Origin: Mariniflexile sp. TRM1-10
Lineage (GTDB): Bacteria; Bacteroidota; Bacteroidia; Flavobacteriales; Flavobacteriaceae
Length of the DNA: 64,000 bases
Assembly (NCBI RefSeq): GCF_003425985.1
Contig: NZ_CP022985.1
Span: 1,401,501 to 1,465,500 of the forward strand
Reading direction: 5' to 3'
Part shown: positions 10,150 to 18,396 of the stretch, one piece after another
How positions within the stretch are numbered: the stretch's first letter is position 1
Layout of the letters: each line of letters starts with the position of its first letter
The notes under the pieces: model-generated
Told to the model about the DNA's origin: nothing
What the model saw: only the letters and a program-made list of their open reading frames with translations
The model's database searches: none
Translations under genes and position numbers: made by a program

Positions 10150-10177
10150 GCTGCTAACAACACTAAAATTTCATAAT

Positions 10178-11500
10178 TTACAGAGTGACTAATTCAAATA
10201 AATAATCGTTTAGTTTTTGCAGCGTATTAATTTTGTTCTTGGCATCTACCAAAAGTGAAATATTATTGCTACTTCCTCCATAGGAAATCATTCTAATTTT
10301 CACATCTTGCAGTATTTGAAACAGCTTATAAGTTTCTTGATGGTTTACAACCGAATGGCCAACCAAACAAATAATGCTTTGATTTTTATCCACTTCAATG
10401 GTAGCGAACTTTTCCAATTCAGCTAAAATTTTATCTAAATTTTTATCGTCATCAATAGTTAAAGACACCGCAACTTCCGATGTGGTAATCATGTCGATCG
10501 ACGTTTCGTAAATTTCAAAAATTTCAAATACCTTTCTTAAAAACCCGTGTGCCTGTAGCATTCTACCAGATTTTATCTTAATAGCAGTAATACCATCTTT
10601 AGCAGCCATAGCTTTCACTCCACATTCAGAATGGTCGTTGTTTATCAAAGTACCATAGGCCTCAGGGTTCATGGTATTTTTTAAACGCACTGGAATATTA
10701 AGCGATCTAACAGGTGTTACTGTTTGAGGGTGCAATATTTTTGCCCCAAAATATGCTAATTCTGCCGCTTCATCAAAAGACAAATTTGAAATGGGTCTTG
10801 TATTTTCAACATATCTTGGGTCGTTGTTATGCATCCCATCAATATCTGTCCATATTTGCACTTCATCAGCGTTAATAGCAGCACCAATAATAGTTGCTGT
10901 ATAATCACTTCCACCACGTTGAAGGTTAGAAATCGCTCCTTTATCATCCAAACAGATAAACCCTTGGGTGATGTATATTTGAGCGTCTTCAGCCTTATTA
11001 TAAGTGGTTTTAAAATGTTCTTTTATATAATTTAAATCAGGATCTTTAGCCGCATCAATACGCATAAAGCTTAATGCAGGTAGCAATGCTGAGCTTACAC
11101 CTTCTTGATTTAAATAACTGTTTACCATATAAGTCGAAAGCAATTCGCCTTGAGCTACTATTTGGTTTTCCAACTCCATGGAATAAGGCTTGTTGGTACA
11201 TGCAACCAATAAATTAAAAATACCAGAAACGTATGCTTTAACATCTTTATTTAATAAAGCATTGGCAAGTAGGCTATCTATTACTTTTAAATAAGTGTCA
11301 TGAAGTTTATTGATTTTATCAAGAGCTTCATTCGCCTCATTATCGGCAATATGTTTTGAAATAGCAACTAAATGATTGGTTGTACCAGACATAGCTGACA
11401 ATACAACAACCTTTTTTTCGCCATCGTTAATTATATTTTTAACGTTATGTATATTTTCAACCGATCCTACCGAAGTGCCACCGAATTTTAATACTTTCAT
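10178..11500 (-). CDS. Aspartate kinase, monofunctional
   Basis: This 440-residue enzyme phosphorylates L-aspartate, the first step to lysine, threonine and methionine. The amino-acid kinase domain starts with KFGGTSVGS at 4-12, and an FRR-like substrate region LQRGGSDYTA lies near 219. The C-terminal part (about 300-440) holds ACT-type regulatory modules (GFLRKVFEIFEIYETSIDMITTSEVAVSLTI, then ICLVGHSVV), so feedback inhibition by end-product amino acids is expected. No homoserine dehydrogenase domain is fused. It is divergent from the ACT-domain gene at 11860 across a 359-bp gap. Confidence 0.93.
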   Translation of the reverse strand: MKVLKFGGTSVGSVENIHNVKNIINDGEKKVVVLSAMSGTTNHLVAISKHIADNEANEALDKINKLHDTYLKVIDSLLANALLNKDVKAYVSGIFNLLVACTNKPYSMELENQIVAQGELLSTYMVNSYLNQEGVSSALLPALSFMRIDAAKDPDLNYIKEHFKTTYNKAEDAQIYITQGFICLDDKGAISNLQRGGSDYTATIIGAAINADEVQIWTDIDGMHNNDPRYVENTRPISNLSFDEAAELAYFGAKILHPQTVTPVRSLNIPVRLKNTMNPEAYGTLINNDHSECGVKAMAAKDGITAIKIKSGRMLQAHGFLRKVFEIFEIYETSIDMITTSEVAVSLTIDDDKNLDKILAELEKFATIEVDKNQSIICLVGHSVVNHQETYKLFQILQDVKIRMISYGGSSNNISLLVDAKNKINTLQKLNDYLFELVTL

Positions 11501-11859
11501 ACTTTATATAAGCTTATTCCCTTTATCAAATTGATTCATTTATATCAATTCAGGGCGCTAAATTATAACTCCTTGGCTTAAAAAAGATATTTATTAAAAA
11601 ATATGTTTATTTTTGCACATATTGTTAAATAATTAACAACAAACGTTGGTCTCTAAACTTTGTTTTTTAAGAAAAAGATACTGAACGTTACATACTTATG
11701 CTGAGCATCGACGTATAATCTTAAAAAGAATAAAATATAACACATGAAACACCCATGAAAATGGCATTCACACACATAAGGATGATTATTTAGGGTGTTC
11801 CATAGCCTTTGCTGAGCTCAGTCGAAGCATGACCAAATTAAAACAATAAATATAAACAG
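11501..11859. other. 359-bp divergent intergenic region with REP-like hairpin and shared leader
   Basis: No gene is seen. It holds a possible plus-strand -7 box TATTTTTG at 11608-11615 without a clear TTG partner, a degenerate GCTGAGCATCGA word near 11700, and the REP-like GCTGAGCTCAGTCGAAGC at 11811-11828. The last 23 bases before the downstream ATG are identical to those before the gene at 22489. Confidence 0.5.
11811..11828. repeat. REP-like GCTGAGCTCAGTCGAAGC element
   Basis: This GAGCT-CAGTCGA word belongs to the same family as the elements at 22957-23027 and the cores of the 25905 and 36470 elements. I recognise it as a common dispersed palindromic unit of Flavobacteriaceae. It sits about 30 bases before the 11860 gene. 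Confidence 0.5.
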
Positions 11860-11865
11860 ATGAAA
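11837..11865 (+). promoter_or_regulatory. 29-bp leader plus start codon shared with the gene at 22489
   Basis: ATTAAAACAATAAATATAAA followed by CAGATGAAA is identical at 11837-11865 and 22466-22494, ending in the ATGAAA start of two unrelated genes. The A-rich content suits Bacteroidota translation initiation, which rarely uses a Shine-Dalgarno sequence. Confidence 0.6.
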
Positions 11866-12516
11866 ACTGTATCAAACTGCGTAGAAGACATTCTAATTAC
11901 ACAACCCTATCTAGAAGAAGCACTTTCTAGAAACATCATTAATTTTAGTGCTTTAGCCATAGAGCTTACCGAACCTATAAGCAAAATGCTAAAAAAAGAT
12001 GTAAAACCTGGAGCCATTATGATGGCTTTAAGACGTTACAATCCGCCGCCTGCCTTATCTAATTCTGTTAAAATGAAAAAAATGATGCAAAATTTAGGCG
12101 ATATTACCGTACGCTCAAACCTCACCGATTTCACAATTAAAAATTCTGAAACCATTATTGATAATCACGCTAAAATTTTAGACCGTATCAATCAAGAATC
12201 TAAACTTTTCTATACATTCACGCGTGGTATTCACGAAAGCAACATCATTATCTCCAGCAGTTTAAAAGAATATATTGAAGACAATCTAAAAAGCGAAACT
12301 TTCATTGCAAAACAAGATGGCTTGTCGGCTATTAGCGTCAACCTTCCGCAAGACAACTCAAAAATTGCGGGTTTATATTATCAATTTTTTAAACGTTTAG
12401 CTTGGGAAGGCATTGTACTGTACGAAGTCATTTCGACTACCAACGAATTTACCATTTTAGTTGAAGACGAGTTTGTTGATAAAGCTTTTACCGCAATAAA
12501 AAAGGTAAAAGCTTAG
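11860..12516 (+). CDS. ACT-domain protein with N-terminal helix-turn-helix-like region
   Basis: In this 218-residue protein, residues about 1-60 look helical (NCVEDILITQPYLEEAL..INFSALAIELTEPISKML..PGAIMMALRRY), resembling a small winged-helix unit. Residues about 150-216 look like an ACT fold (LSAISVNLPQDNSKIAGLYYQFFKRLAWEGIVLYEVIS..FTILVEDEFVDKAFTAIKKV). A divergent aspartate kinase next door suggests amino-acid sensing and regulation, but this is inference. The start ATG at 11860 is set by the shared A-rich leader. I do not know a characterised homologue. Confidence 0.7.
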   Translation: MKTVSNCVEDILITQPYLEEALSRNIINFSALAIELTEPISKMLKKDVKPGAIMMALRRYNPPPALSNSVKMKKMMQNLGDITVRSNLTDFTIKNSETIIDNHAKILDRINQESKLFYTFTRGIHESNIIISSSLKEYIEDNLKSETFIAKQDGLSAISVNLPQDNSKIAGLYYQFFKRLAWEGIVLYEVISTTNEFTILVEDEFVDKAFTAIKKVKA

Positions 12517-12549
12517 TTGATATATGTAATGTCCTAAATATTATTGAAT

Positions 12550-13329
12550 ATGACACTACCATACAAAGGCATCAACATTTTTTACACAGATGAAGGGGAA
12601 GGAAATCCCGTAGTTTTACTCCATGGTTTTTTAGAAAATGTTTCTATGTGGGACGCCTTCATCCCAAAACTAACAAAAAGAAACAGGGTTATTTGTATTG
12701 ATTTGCTAGGTCATGGCAAAACAGCATGTTTAGGCTACATACATACTATGGAACTTATGGCAGAAACTGTTGAAGCGGTACTTAACCATTTAAATATAAC
12801 AAGTTCAACTATTATTGGACATTCCATGGGTGGTTATGTAGCACTCGCTTTTGCGGAAAAAAAACCAAATGCTTTAAAGGGATTGTGCTTGATGAACTCT
12901 ACAGCACTACCCGATACCGAGGAAAAAAAACAAAACAGGGATCGAGCTATTGTAGCTGTTAAACAGAATTACAAAACTTTTATTAGAATTGCTGTCAACA
13001 ATTTATTCAGACCAAAAAACAGAATTGCTTTTTCTAATAAAATAAAGGATGTTGTTAATGAAGCTTTACAAACGCCTTTACAGGGCATTGTTGCAGCGTT
13101 GGAAGGTATGAAAATTAGAAAAAATAGAGAACACATTCTTCAATTATCCCATTTCAAAAAAATGATGATCATTAGTAAAAAAGATCCTGTTTTAGATTAC
13201 GACACACTCATTAGTCAAACTAAAAACAATAGCGTTCACGTGGTTGAATTTCCAGACGGACACATGAGCCATATCGAAAATGAAAGTGAATTCTTAATAC
13301 AAATTATGCATTTCATCGAAAATATTTAA
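12550..13329 (+). CDS. Alpha/beta hydrolase
   Basis: This 259-residue alpha/beta-hydrolase-fold protein has an oxyanion-hole HGF at about 26-28 (LLHGFLENVSMW), the nucleophile elbow GHSMGG at about 96-101, a late acid (KKDPVLDY) and the catalytic histidine in PDGHMSHIE. The family includes esterases, lipases and C-C hydrolases, and the substrate cannot be told from sequence. The ATG at 12550 is preferred over an in-frame TTG two codons earlier. It lies 33 bases after the ACT-domain gene and is probably co-transcribed. Confidence 0.85.
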   Translation: MTLPYKGINIFYTDEGEGNPVVLLHGFLENVSMWDAFIPKLTKRNRVICIDLLGHGKTACLGYIHTMELMAETVEAVLNHLNITSSTIIGHSMGGYVALAFAEKKPNALKGLCLMNSTALPDTEEKKQNRDRAIVAVKQNYKTFIRIAVNNLFRPKNRIAFSNKIKDVVNEALQTPLQGIVAALEGMKIRKNREHILQLSHFKKMMIISKKDPVLDYDTLISQTKNNSVHVVEFPDGHMSHIENESEFLIQIMHFIENI

Positions 13330-13387
13330 CATTTTGGCGGTTTATTTGATTTTTTTATTTATGTTTAACAACCAAACAACCAAAAAT

Positions 13388-13654
13388 ATGAAAAAATCTA
13401 CCACCAAAACAGCACTCATACCAAAGATGTACTGCAATTTCTTTGGTCATGATTATCAAGTAACTAAAAAAGTAACGTATCATGTAAAAGAGTACACTTG
13501 TTCACATTGCAAAAAGCAATTAACAACAAACAGCAACGGAAATTTAATTGAATTAACTCCAAAATTTGAAGAAATTAATGCCATTTTAGAGCGTATTTAC
13601 AACACAAGAATGGAACGTTCAAGGGAAAAAAGACTCGTTTCGTCGATTTACTAA
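13388..13654 (+). CDS. Small zinc-ribbon-like protein, copy 1 of a tandem pair
   Basis: This 88-residue protein shares a core with the next gene: C..FGHD(Y/F)xV, then VTYHVKEY(T/A)C, CKKQLTT, SNG, LIELTPKF, EIN and LER. One CxxC pair (CSHC here, CKTC in copy 2) plus the early cysteine and histidines could bind zinc, but there is no second clean CxxC. The ATG at 13388 is preferred over an in-frame upstream GTG because it keeps the shared core near the N-terminus. Function is unknown. Confidence 0.7.
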   Translation: MKKSTTKTALIPKMYCNFFGHDYQVTKKVTYHVKEYTCSHCKKQLTTNSNGNLIELTPKFEEINAILERIYNTRMERSREKRLVSSIY

Positions 13655-13726
13655 TCCGTTGTCAGTGTTTTTTGGTTCATTTTTTATAGTTTAATAAACT
13701 CTAAAGCAACTAATTAAAACATTTAA

Positions 13727-13975
13727 ATGAAAAATATTCATTGTCTGGTATTCGGACATGATTTTAAAGTCACTAGAAATGTTACTTATCATGTCAAAGA
13801 ATACGCATGCAAAACTTGTAAAAAACAACTAACAACAAGCAGTAACGGAAGTTTAATTGAATTGACCCCTAAGTTTAAAGAAATTAACGATGTGTTGGAA
13901 CGCGTCCACCATAAACGTATTTCTAAAACCAATCGTCAAAAAATTAATAATGGATTGTTAATCTTTAGTCATTAA
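13727..13975 (+). CDS. Small zinc-ribbon-like protein, copy 2 of a tandem pair
   Basis: This 82-residue paralogue of the preceding gene starts MKNIHCLVFGHDFKVTRNVTYHVKEYACKTCKKQL. Copy 1 has an extra N-terminal stretch of about 12 residues, and the two tails after LER differ. The 3' end overlaps the convergent thiL stop by 11 bases, so no terminator separates them. Tandem duplication with conserved cores and divergent tails suggests two retained, slightly different roles. Function is unknown. Confidence 0.72.
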   Translation: MKNIHCLVFGHDFKVTRNVTYHVKEYACKTCKKQLTTSSNGSLIELTPKFKEINDVLERVHHKRISKTNRQKINNGLLIFSH

Positions 13976-15005
13976 AGTTTTTCCACCCTTGTGCCTTTAT
14001 GGGTATTTTTGATTCTCCCCTGGTTATCAAATGCATCCCTTCATTTGCTTCTTTCATATATCCAATAACACTAAAATTAGGATTTGCTTGTATTTTAGGA
14101 AAATCGGCTTGAGATACCGTAAACAACAATTCATAATCTTCACCGCCATTTAAAGCAACGGTTGTGCTATCAATATTAAATTCTTCACAAGTTGAAATAA
14201 CTTGAGGGTCTAACGGAATTTTTTCTTCATATAAATCGCATCCCACATCACTTTGTTTGCATAAATGAATAATTTCAGACGATAAACCATCACTAATATC
14301 AATCATAGCCGTTGGTTTTACATCCAAATCTTTCAACAACTTAATAATGTCTTTACGTGCTTCTGGTTTTAATTGGCGTTCAATAATATAGGTATAAGGC
14401 TCTAAATCGGGTTGGTTATTTGGGTTTACTTTATAGACTTCTTTTTCACGTTCAAGCACTTGCAAACCCATAAAAGCACCACCCAAATCGCCAGTGACAA
14501 CCAATAAATCGTTCGGTTTAGCGCCATTTCTATAAACTTCATCTTCCACTACGCCAATAGCTGTAATGGAAATCAGAAGCCCCGTGTTAGATGATGTTGT
14601 ATCACCACCTATCACATCTACATCATAAATTTTGGCTGCTGTTTCTATACCTGCATAAATATCTTCAAGTGCTTCCAAAGGAAATCTATTAGACACCGCA
14701 ATAGATACTGTAATTTGTGTTGCTTTTGCATTCATAGCATACACATCGGATAGGTTTACAACAACCGCTTTATAACCTAAATGTTTTAGTGGCATGTAAC
14801 TTAAATCGAAATGCACCCCTTCAACCAAAAGATCTGTAGTAACTACAATTTTTTTGTTTTCAAAATTTAAAACGGCTGCATCATCGCCTATCCCCTTGAT
14901 GGTAGAACTGTGATTTATTTCAAAGTTTTTTGTTAAATGGTCTATCAGTCCAAATTCACCTAATTCACTTAATGGCGTACGTTGTTGATTTTTATCTTCT
15001 ATCAT
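13965..15005 (-). CDS. thiL: Thiamine-monophosphate kinase
   Basis: This 346-residue enzyme phosphorylates thiamine monophosphate to the pyrophosphate cofactor using ATP. ThiL signatures are present: LGEFGLIDHL at about 15-24, GIGDDAAVL at about 38-46, the metal-binding TTDLLVEGVHFDL near 57, VIGGDTTSS near 135, AMIDISDGLSSEI near 235 and LNGGEDYELLFTV near 284. The fold belongs to the PurM/HypE family. It is a monocistronic minus-strand gene convergent with, and overlapping, the small zinc-ribbon gene. Confidence 0.95.
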   Translation of the reverse strand: MIEDKNQQRTPLSELGEFGLIDHLTKNFEINHSSTIKGIGDDAAVLNFENKKIVVTTDLLVEGVHFDLSYMPLKHLGYKAVVVNLSDVYAMNAKATQITVSIAVSNRFPLEALEDIYAGIETAAKIYDVDVIGGDTTSSNTGLLISITAIGVVEDEVYRNGAKPNDLLVVTGDLGGAFMGLQVLEREKEVYKVNPNNQPDLEPYTYIIERQLKPEARKDIIKLLKDLDVKPTAMIDISDGLSSEIIHLCKQSDVGCDLYEEKIPLDPQVISTCEEFNIDSTTVALNGGEDYELLFTVSQADFPKIQANPNFSVIGYMKEANEGMHLITRGESKIPIKAQGWKNFND

Positions 15006-15187
15006 ACTGCAAAAATAAGAAGCTTATTTTTATAAATGAATATGCTTCATATAATAAAAATTCAATTTTGTTAACTTAAAATCAAAAATCTATAACAAAG
15101 GTGTCTTTTTTTTAATCAATAAGAAAAACCTATAAAACTATATGCTAATATAATGTTAGGTTATATGGTAATCCGTGACTTATATTG

Positions 15188-15195
15188 TATATTTG
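15188..15195 (+). promoter_or_regulatory. Probable -7 element of the suf operon
   Basis: TATATTTG matches TAnnTTTG and would give a leader of about 60 nt before sufA. The -33 box is weak (ATG rather than TTG at the 20-base spacing). The rest of the 257-bp gap from 15006 is A/T-rich, with no other feature seen. Confidence 0.5.
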
Positions 15196-15262
15196 TACTC
15201 TATTTAGAAATTGTCTTAATAAACTATTTGTATAAGACGAATCTAAATCTAATTAAAAAAAT

Positions 15263-15592
15263 ATGATAAAAGTTTCTGAAACAGCTAAGAAAAAAGTTAT
15301 CGAACTTATGCAAGAAGATGGCTATAATCCTGCTACCGACTATGTACGTGTTGGCGTTAAAAGCGGTGGTTGTTCTGGGCTATCTTACGATTTAAAGTTT
15401 GATAAAGAAAATCAAGAAGACGATAAAGTATTTGTAGATAATGACGTTAAAATTATTGTTGACAAAAAGAGTTTCCTTTACTTGATAGGGACTACTTTAG
15501 AATATTCTGGAGGATTAAACGGAACCGGATTCGTGTTTAACAACCCAAATGCAAATCGCACTTGTGGATGTGGCGAATCGTTTTCTCTTTAA
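15263..15592 (+). CDS. sufA: HesB/IscA-type Fe-S carrier, first gene of the suf operon
   Basis: This 109-residue A-type carrier holds the three conserved cysteines, C37 (SGGCSGLSY) and C101/C103 (CGCGESF), that bind a transient iron-sulfur cluster for delivery to apoproteins. Length and motifs fit the SufA/ErpA/IscA family. Naming it sufA rests on its place immediately upstream of sufBCDS. A word-array spacer follows directly. Confidence 0.88.
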   Translation: MIKVSETAKKKVIELMQEDGYNPATDYVRVGVKSGGCSGLSYDLKFDKENQEDDKVFVDNDVKIIVDKKSFLYLIGTTLEYSGGLNGTGFVFNNPNANRTCGCGESFSL

Positions 15593-15627
15593 GTTATAAA
15601 GTTTGAAAGTTAATAAGTTTTAAAGTA
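15593..15627. repeat. Left word-array arm before the four-helix-bundle gene
   Basis: GTTATAAAGTTTGAAAGTTA followed by ATAAGTTTTAAAGTA repeats a degenerate AAAGTT(T) word. Its first 11 bases (15593-15603) are the exact reverse complement of 15990-16000 in the right arm. Confidence 0.7.
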
Positions 15628-15628
15628 A

Positions 15629-15999
15629 ATGGCGAAATTTAATTCTTTTGAAGAAATAATATCATGGCAAAAGGCAAGAGAGTTAAACAAAGACATTTAT
15701 AATTTAATTATAGAGAATAAATATTTTAATAATGATTTTGGTTTAAGAGACCAAATAAGAAGGTCAAGCATTTCAATATCTTCAAACATAGCTGAAGGTT
15801 TTGAAGGGAGACCACTAAAGAGTTCATTCGCTTTTTATATATTGCTAAAGCTTCCTCAGGAGAGTTTCGCTCGCAACTATATTTAGCGTATGATATAAAT
15901 TATTTAAGTTCAGAAGAATTTGAAAAATTAAAGTTAAAAGTAAACGAAGTTTCAAAGTTAATTAGTGGTTTAATAAAGTACTTAAGCTCAACTTTATAA
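15629..15999 (+). pseudogene. Four-helix-bundle (S23/Avd-like) protein gene with a frameshift
   Basis: The open part starts MAKFNSFEEIISWQKARELN and reads on to SNIAEGFE, typical of the four-helix-bundle family linked to 23S rRNA intervening sequences and to the accessory protein of diversity-generating retroelements. After GFE (about base 15801) the frame is lost and stops at 15886. The +1 frame continues the family consensus: [20 protein letters not shown], then [16 protein letters not shown] and on to a stop at 15999. Loss of one A in a GAAAGGG run explains it; restoring it gives about 123 residues, the normal family length. The gene interrupts the suf operon between sufA and sufB and is bracketed by complementary word arrays. 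A sequencing error is the alternative. Confidence 0.85.
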
Positions 16000-16027
16000 C
16001 TTTTTACTTTACAACATTAATACTAAT
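15990..16027. repeat. Right word-array arm after the four-helix-bundle gene
   Basis: AACTTTATAACTTTTTACTT followed by TACAACATTAATACTAA repeats an AACTTT word, the complement of the left arm's AAAGTT. The last codons and stop of the four-helix-bundle frame lie inside it, and sufB starts one base after it. Confidence 0.7.
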
Positions 16028-16028
16028 T

Positions 16029-17477
16029 ATGAATAAATATACAGAAGACGATTTAAGAGAAGAGCTTAAAACCAAAGAATATGAATACGGATTTTATACT
16101 GATATAGCCTCCGACACATTTCCTATTGGTTTAAATGAAGATATTGTTCGTGCTATTTCCCTTAAAAAAGAAGAACCGGAATGGATGACCGAATGGCGTT
16201 TGGAAGCCTTTCGTGCTTGGGAAAAAATGATAGAGCCAGAATGGGCAAACGTACGTTATACAAAACCCGACTTTCAAGCCATCTCCTACTATTCTGCACC
16301 AAATAGCAAACCGAAATATGATAGTTTAGATGAAGTTGACCCCGAGTTATTGGCAACATTTGCTAAACTTGGCATTTCTTTAGATGAACAAAAAAAACTA
16401 TCAGGCGTCGCCATGGATGTGGTGGTTGATTCGGTTTCGGTGGCAACTACATTTAAGAAAACATTAGGCGAAAAAGGCATTATATTTTGTTCTATTTCTG
16501 AAGCATTGCGTGAGCATCCAGATTTAGTTAAAAAATACATTGGTACCGTTGTGCCTCAAAAAGACAATTTCTATGCTGCTTTAAACTCTGCCGTTTTTAG
16601 TGATGGCAGTTTCTGTTATATTCCAAAAGGGGTACGTTGCCCTATGGAACTTTCAACCTATTTTAGAATCAACCAAGCAGGAACTGGGCAGTTTGAACGC
16701 ACTTTAGTGGTTGCCGATGAAGGTAGTTATGTTAGTTACCTTGAAGGCTGTACAGCGCCGAGTCGTGATGAAAATCAATTACACGCAGCCGTAGTAGAGT
16801 TAATTGCTTTAGACGATGCAGAAATAAAATATTCAACAGTACAAAACTGGTATCCAGGAAATGCAGAAGGCAAAGGTGGTGTTTACAATTTTGTGACCAA
16901 ACGTGGTTTATGCGAAAAAAACGCCAAAATCTCATGGACCCAAGTAGAAACTGGTAGTGCCATTACCTGGAAATATCCTTCATGCGTTTTAAAAGGTGAT
17001 AATTCGGTTGGTGAATTTTACTCTATTGCTGTAACAAACAACCATCAACAAGCCGATACCGGAACGAAAATGATTCATTTAGGAAAAAACACCAAATCGA
17101 CCATCATTTCAAAAGGTATTTCAGCAGGAAAATCACAAAATAGTTACCGCGGATTGGTTAAAATAAGTCCGAATGCAGATAACGCCCGTAATTTTTCACA
17201 ATGCGATAGTTTGCTAATGGGCAACGAGTGTGGCGCACACACCTTCCCTTATATAGAAGCGAAAAATAAAACGGCAAAAATAGAACACGAAGCGACAACC
17301 AGTAAAATTGGTGAAGACCAGATTTTCTATTGCAACCAACGTGGTATTGATACCGAAAAAGCCATCGCCCTTATTGTAAACGGGTTTAGTAAAGAAGTAT
17401 TGAATAAACTTCCTATGGAGTTTGCTGTGGAAGCTCAAAAACTATTAGAAATAAGTTTAGAAGGCTCAGTAGGATAA
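16029..17477 (+). CDS. sufB: Fe-S cluster scaffold subunit SufB
   Basis: This 482-residue core scaffold subunit of the SufBC2D complex assembles Fe-S clusters with sulfur from SufS/SufE. The right-handed beta-helix region is evident, with family hallmarks [14 protein letters not shown] ([20 protein letters not shown] at about 197-216), YLEGCTAP near 238 and the C-terminal [17 protein letters not shown], where a conserved cysteine and glutamate serve assembly. The start ATG directly follows a word-array spacer. Cytoplasmic, co-transcribed with sufC. Confidence 0.96.
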   Translation: MNKYTEDDLREELKTKEYEYGFYTDIASDTFPIGLNEDIVRAISLKKEEPEWMTEWRLEAFRAWEKMIEPEWANVRYTKPDFQAISYYSAPNSKPKYDSLDEVDPELLATFAKLGISLDEQKKLSGVAMDVVVDSVSVATTFKKTLGEKGIIFCSISEALREHPDLVKKYIGTVVPQKDNFYAALNSAVFSDGSFCYIPKGVRCPMELSTYFRINQAGTGQFERTLVVADEGSYVSYLEGCTAPSRDENQLHAAVVELIALDDAEIKYSTVQNWYPGNAEGKGGVYNFVTKRGLCEKNAKISWTQVETGSAITWKYPSCVLKGDNSVGEFYSIAVTNNHQQADTGTKMIHLGKNTKSTIISKGISAGKSQNSYRGLVKISPNADNARNFSQCDSLLMGNECGAHTFPYIEAKNKTAKIEHEATTSKIGEDQIFYCNQRGIDTEKAIALIVNGFSKEVLNKLPMEFAVEAQKLLEISLEGSVG

Positions 17478-17511
17478 AATAAAAATAGAAAAGCGAAGAT
17501 AGATTTATACC

Positions 17512-17545
17512 ATTGAATCTTGAACTTTAAACTTTGAATAAAAAG
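17512..17545. repeat. Short-word array in the sufB-sufC spacer
   Basis: TTGAATCTTGAACTTTAAAC followed by TTTGAATAAAAAGT repeats TTGAA and CTTTAAAC words, with local self-complementarity (TTGAA..TTTAAA). It occupies the second half of the 69-bp sufB-sufC spacer. Confidence 0.5.
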
Positions 17546-17546
17546 T

Positions 17547-18299
17547 ATGTTAAAAATTGAAAATTTACACGCAAGTGTTGAGGATAAAGCCATTTTAAGA
17601 GGCATAAATTTAGAAGTAAAAGCAGGAGAAGTACATGCTATTATGGGACCAAACGGTTCTGGAAAAAGCACGTTGGCCTCAGTAATTGCCGGAAAAGAAG
17701 AATACGAAGTAACTGATGGAAATATCTTTTTTAATGGAGAGGACATCGACGAATTAGCAGCCGAAGAGCGTGCGCACAAAGGCGTGTTTTTATCATTCCA
17801 ATACCCTGTTGAAATCCCAGGAGTATCGGTTACCAACTTCATGAAAACGGCCATTAATGAAACCCGTAAGGCGCAAGGTCTAGAAGAAATGCCTGCTAAA
17901 GATATGCTGAAGTTAATTCGTGAAAAATCGGAGTTGTTGGAAATTGATAGAAAATTTTTATCACGTTCTTTAAACGAAGGCTTTTCTGGTGGTGAAAAGA
18001 AACGTAACGAGATCTTTCAAATGGCCATGCTAGAACCTAAATTAGCCATTCTGGACGAAACAGATTCTGGTTTGGATATTGATGCACTTCGTATTGTAGC
18101 CAACGGCGTTAACAAACTTAAAAGTAAGGACAACGCTGTTATCGTCATTACACATTACCAACGGTTGTTAGATTACATCGTTCCAGATTTTGTCCATGTT
18201 TTGTACGATGGCCGTATTGTAAAATCTGGCGGTAAAGAATTGGCACATGAGCTTGAAGAAAAAGGTTACGACTGGATTAAAGAAGAAGTGAACGCGTAA
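17547..18299 (+). CDS. sufC: SufC ATPase of the SUF scaffold
   Basis: This 250-residue ABC-type ATPase drives conformational changes of SufBC2D. Walker A GPNGSGKST is at 34-42, a Q-loop lies in FLSFQYPVEIPG, the signature is SRSLNEGFSGGEKKR near 142-156, Walker B LAILDETDSGLD is near 170, and the switch histidine is in ITHYQRLL. No membrane domain partner is present, as expected for SufC. Confidence 0.96.
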   Translation: MLKIENLHASVEDKAILRGINLEVKAGEVHAIMGPNGSGKSTLASVIAGKEEYEVTDGNIFFNGEDIDELAAEERAHKGVFLSFQYPVEIPGVSVTNFMKTAINETRKAQGLEEMPAKDMLKLIREKSELLEIDRKFLSRSLNEGFSGGEKKRNEIFQMAMLEPKLAILDETDSGLDIDALRIVANGVNKLKSKDNAVIVITHYQRLLDYIVPDFVHVLYDGRIVKSGGKELAHELEEKGYDWIKEEVNA

Positions 18300-18307
18300 A
18301 AACAATC

Positions 18308-18390
18308 AGTTAAAAAGTAAAAAGTTCGTAAAAGTTTAAAAGTTGGATTTCCCCAACTTTTTACTTTCAAACTTTTAAACATTTCAACTC
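18308..18390. repeat. Long imperfect inverted word array in the sufC-sufD spacer
   Basis: The left arm 18308-18346 repeats AAAAGTT-like words and the right arm 18353-18390 repeats AACTTTT-like words. The core AAAAGTTGG (18338-18346) and CCAACTTTT (18353-18361) pair perfectly around a 6-base loop; outer words pair in several registers. It fills nearly the whole 97-bp spacer. Confidence 0.75.
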
Positions 18391-18396
18391 AATAAA

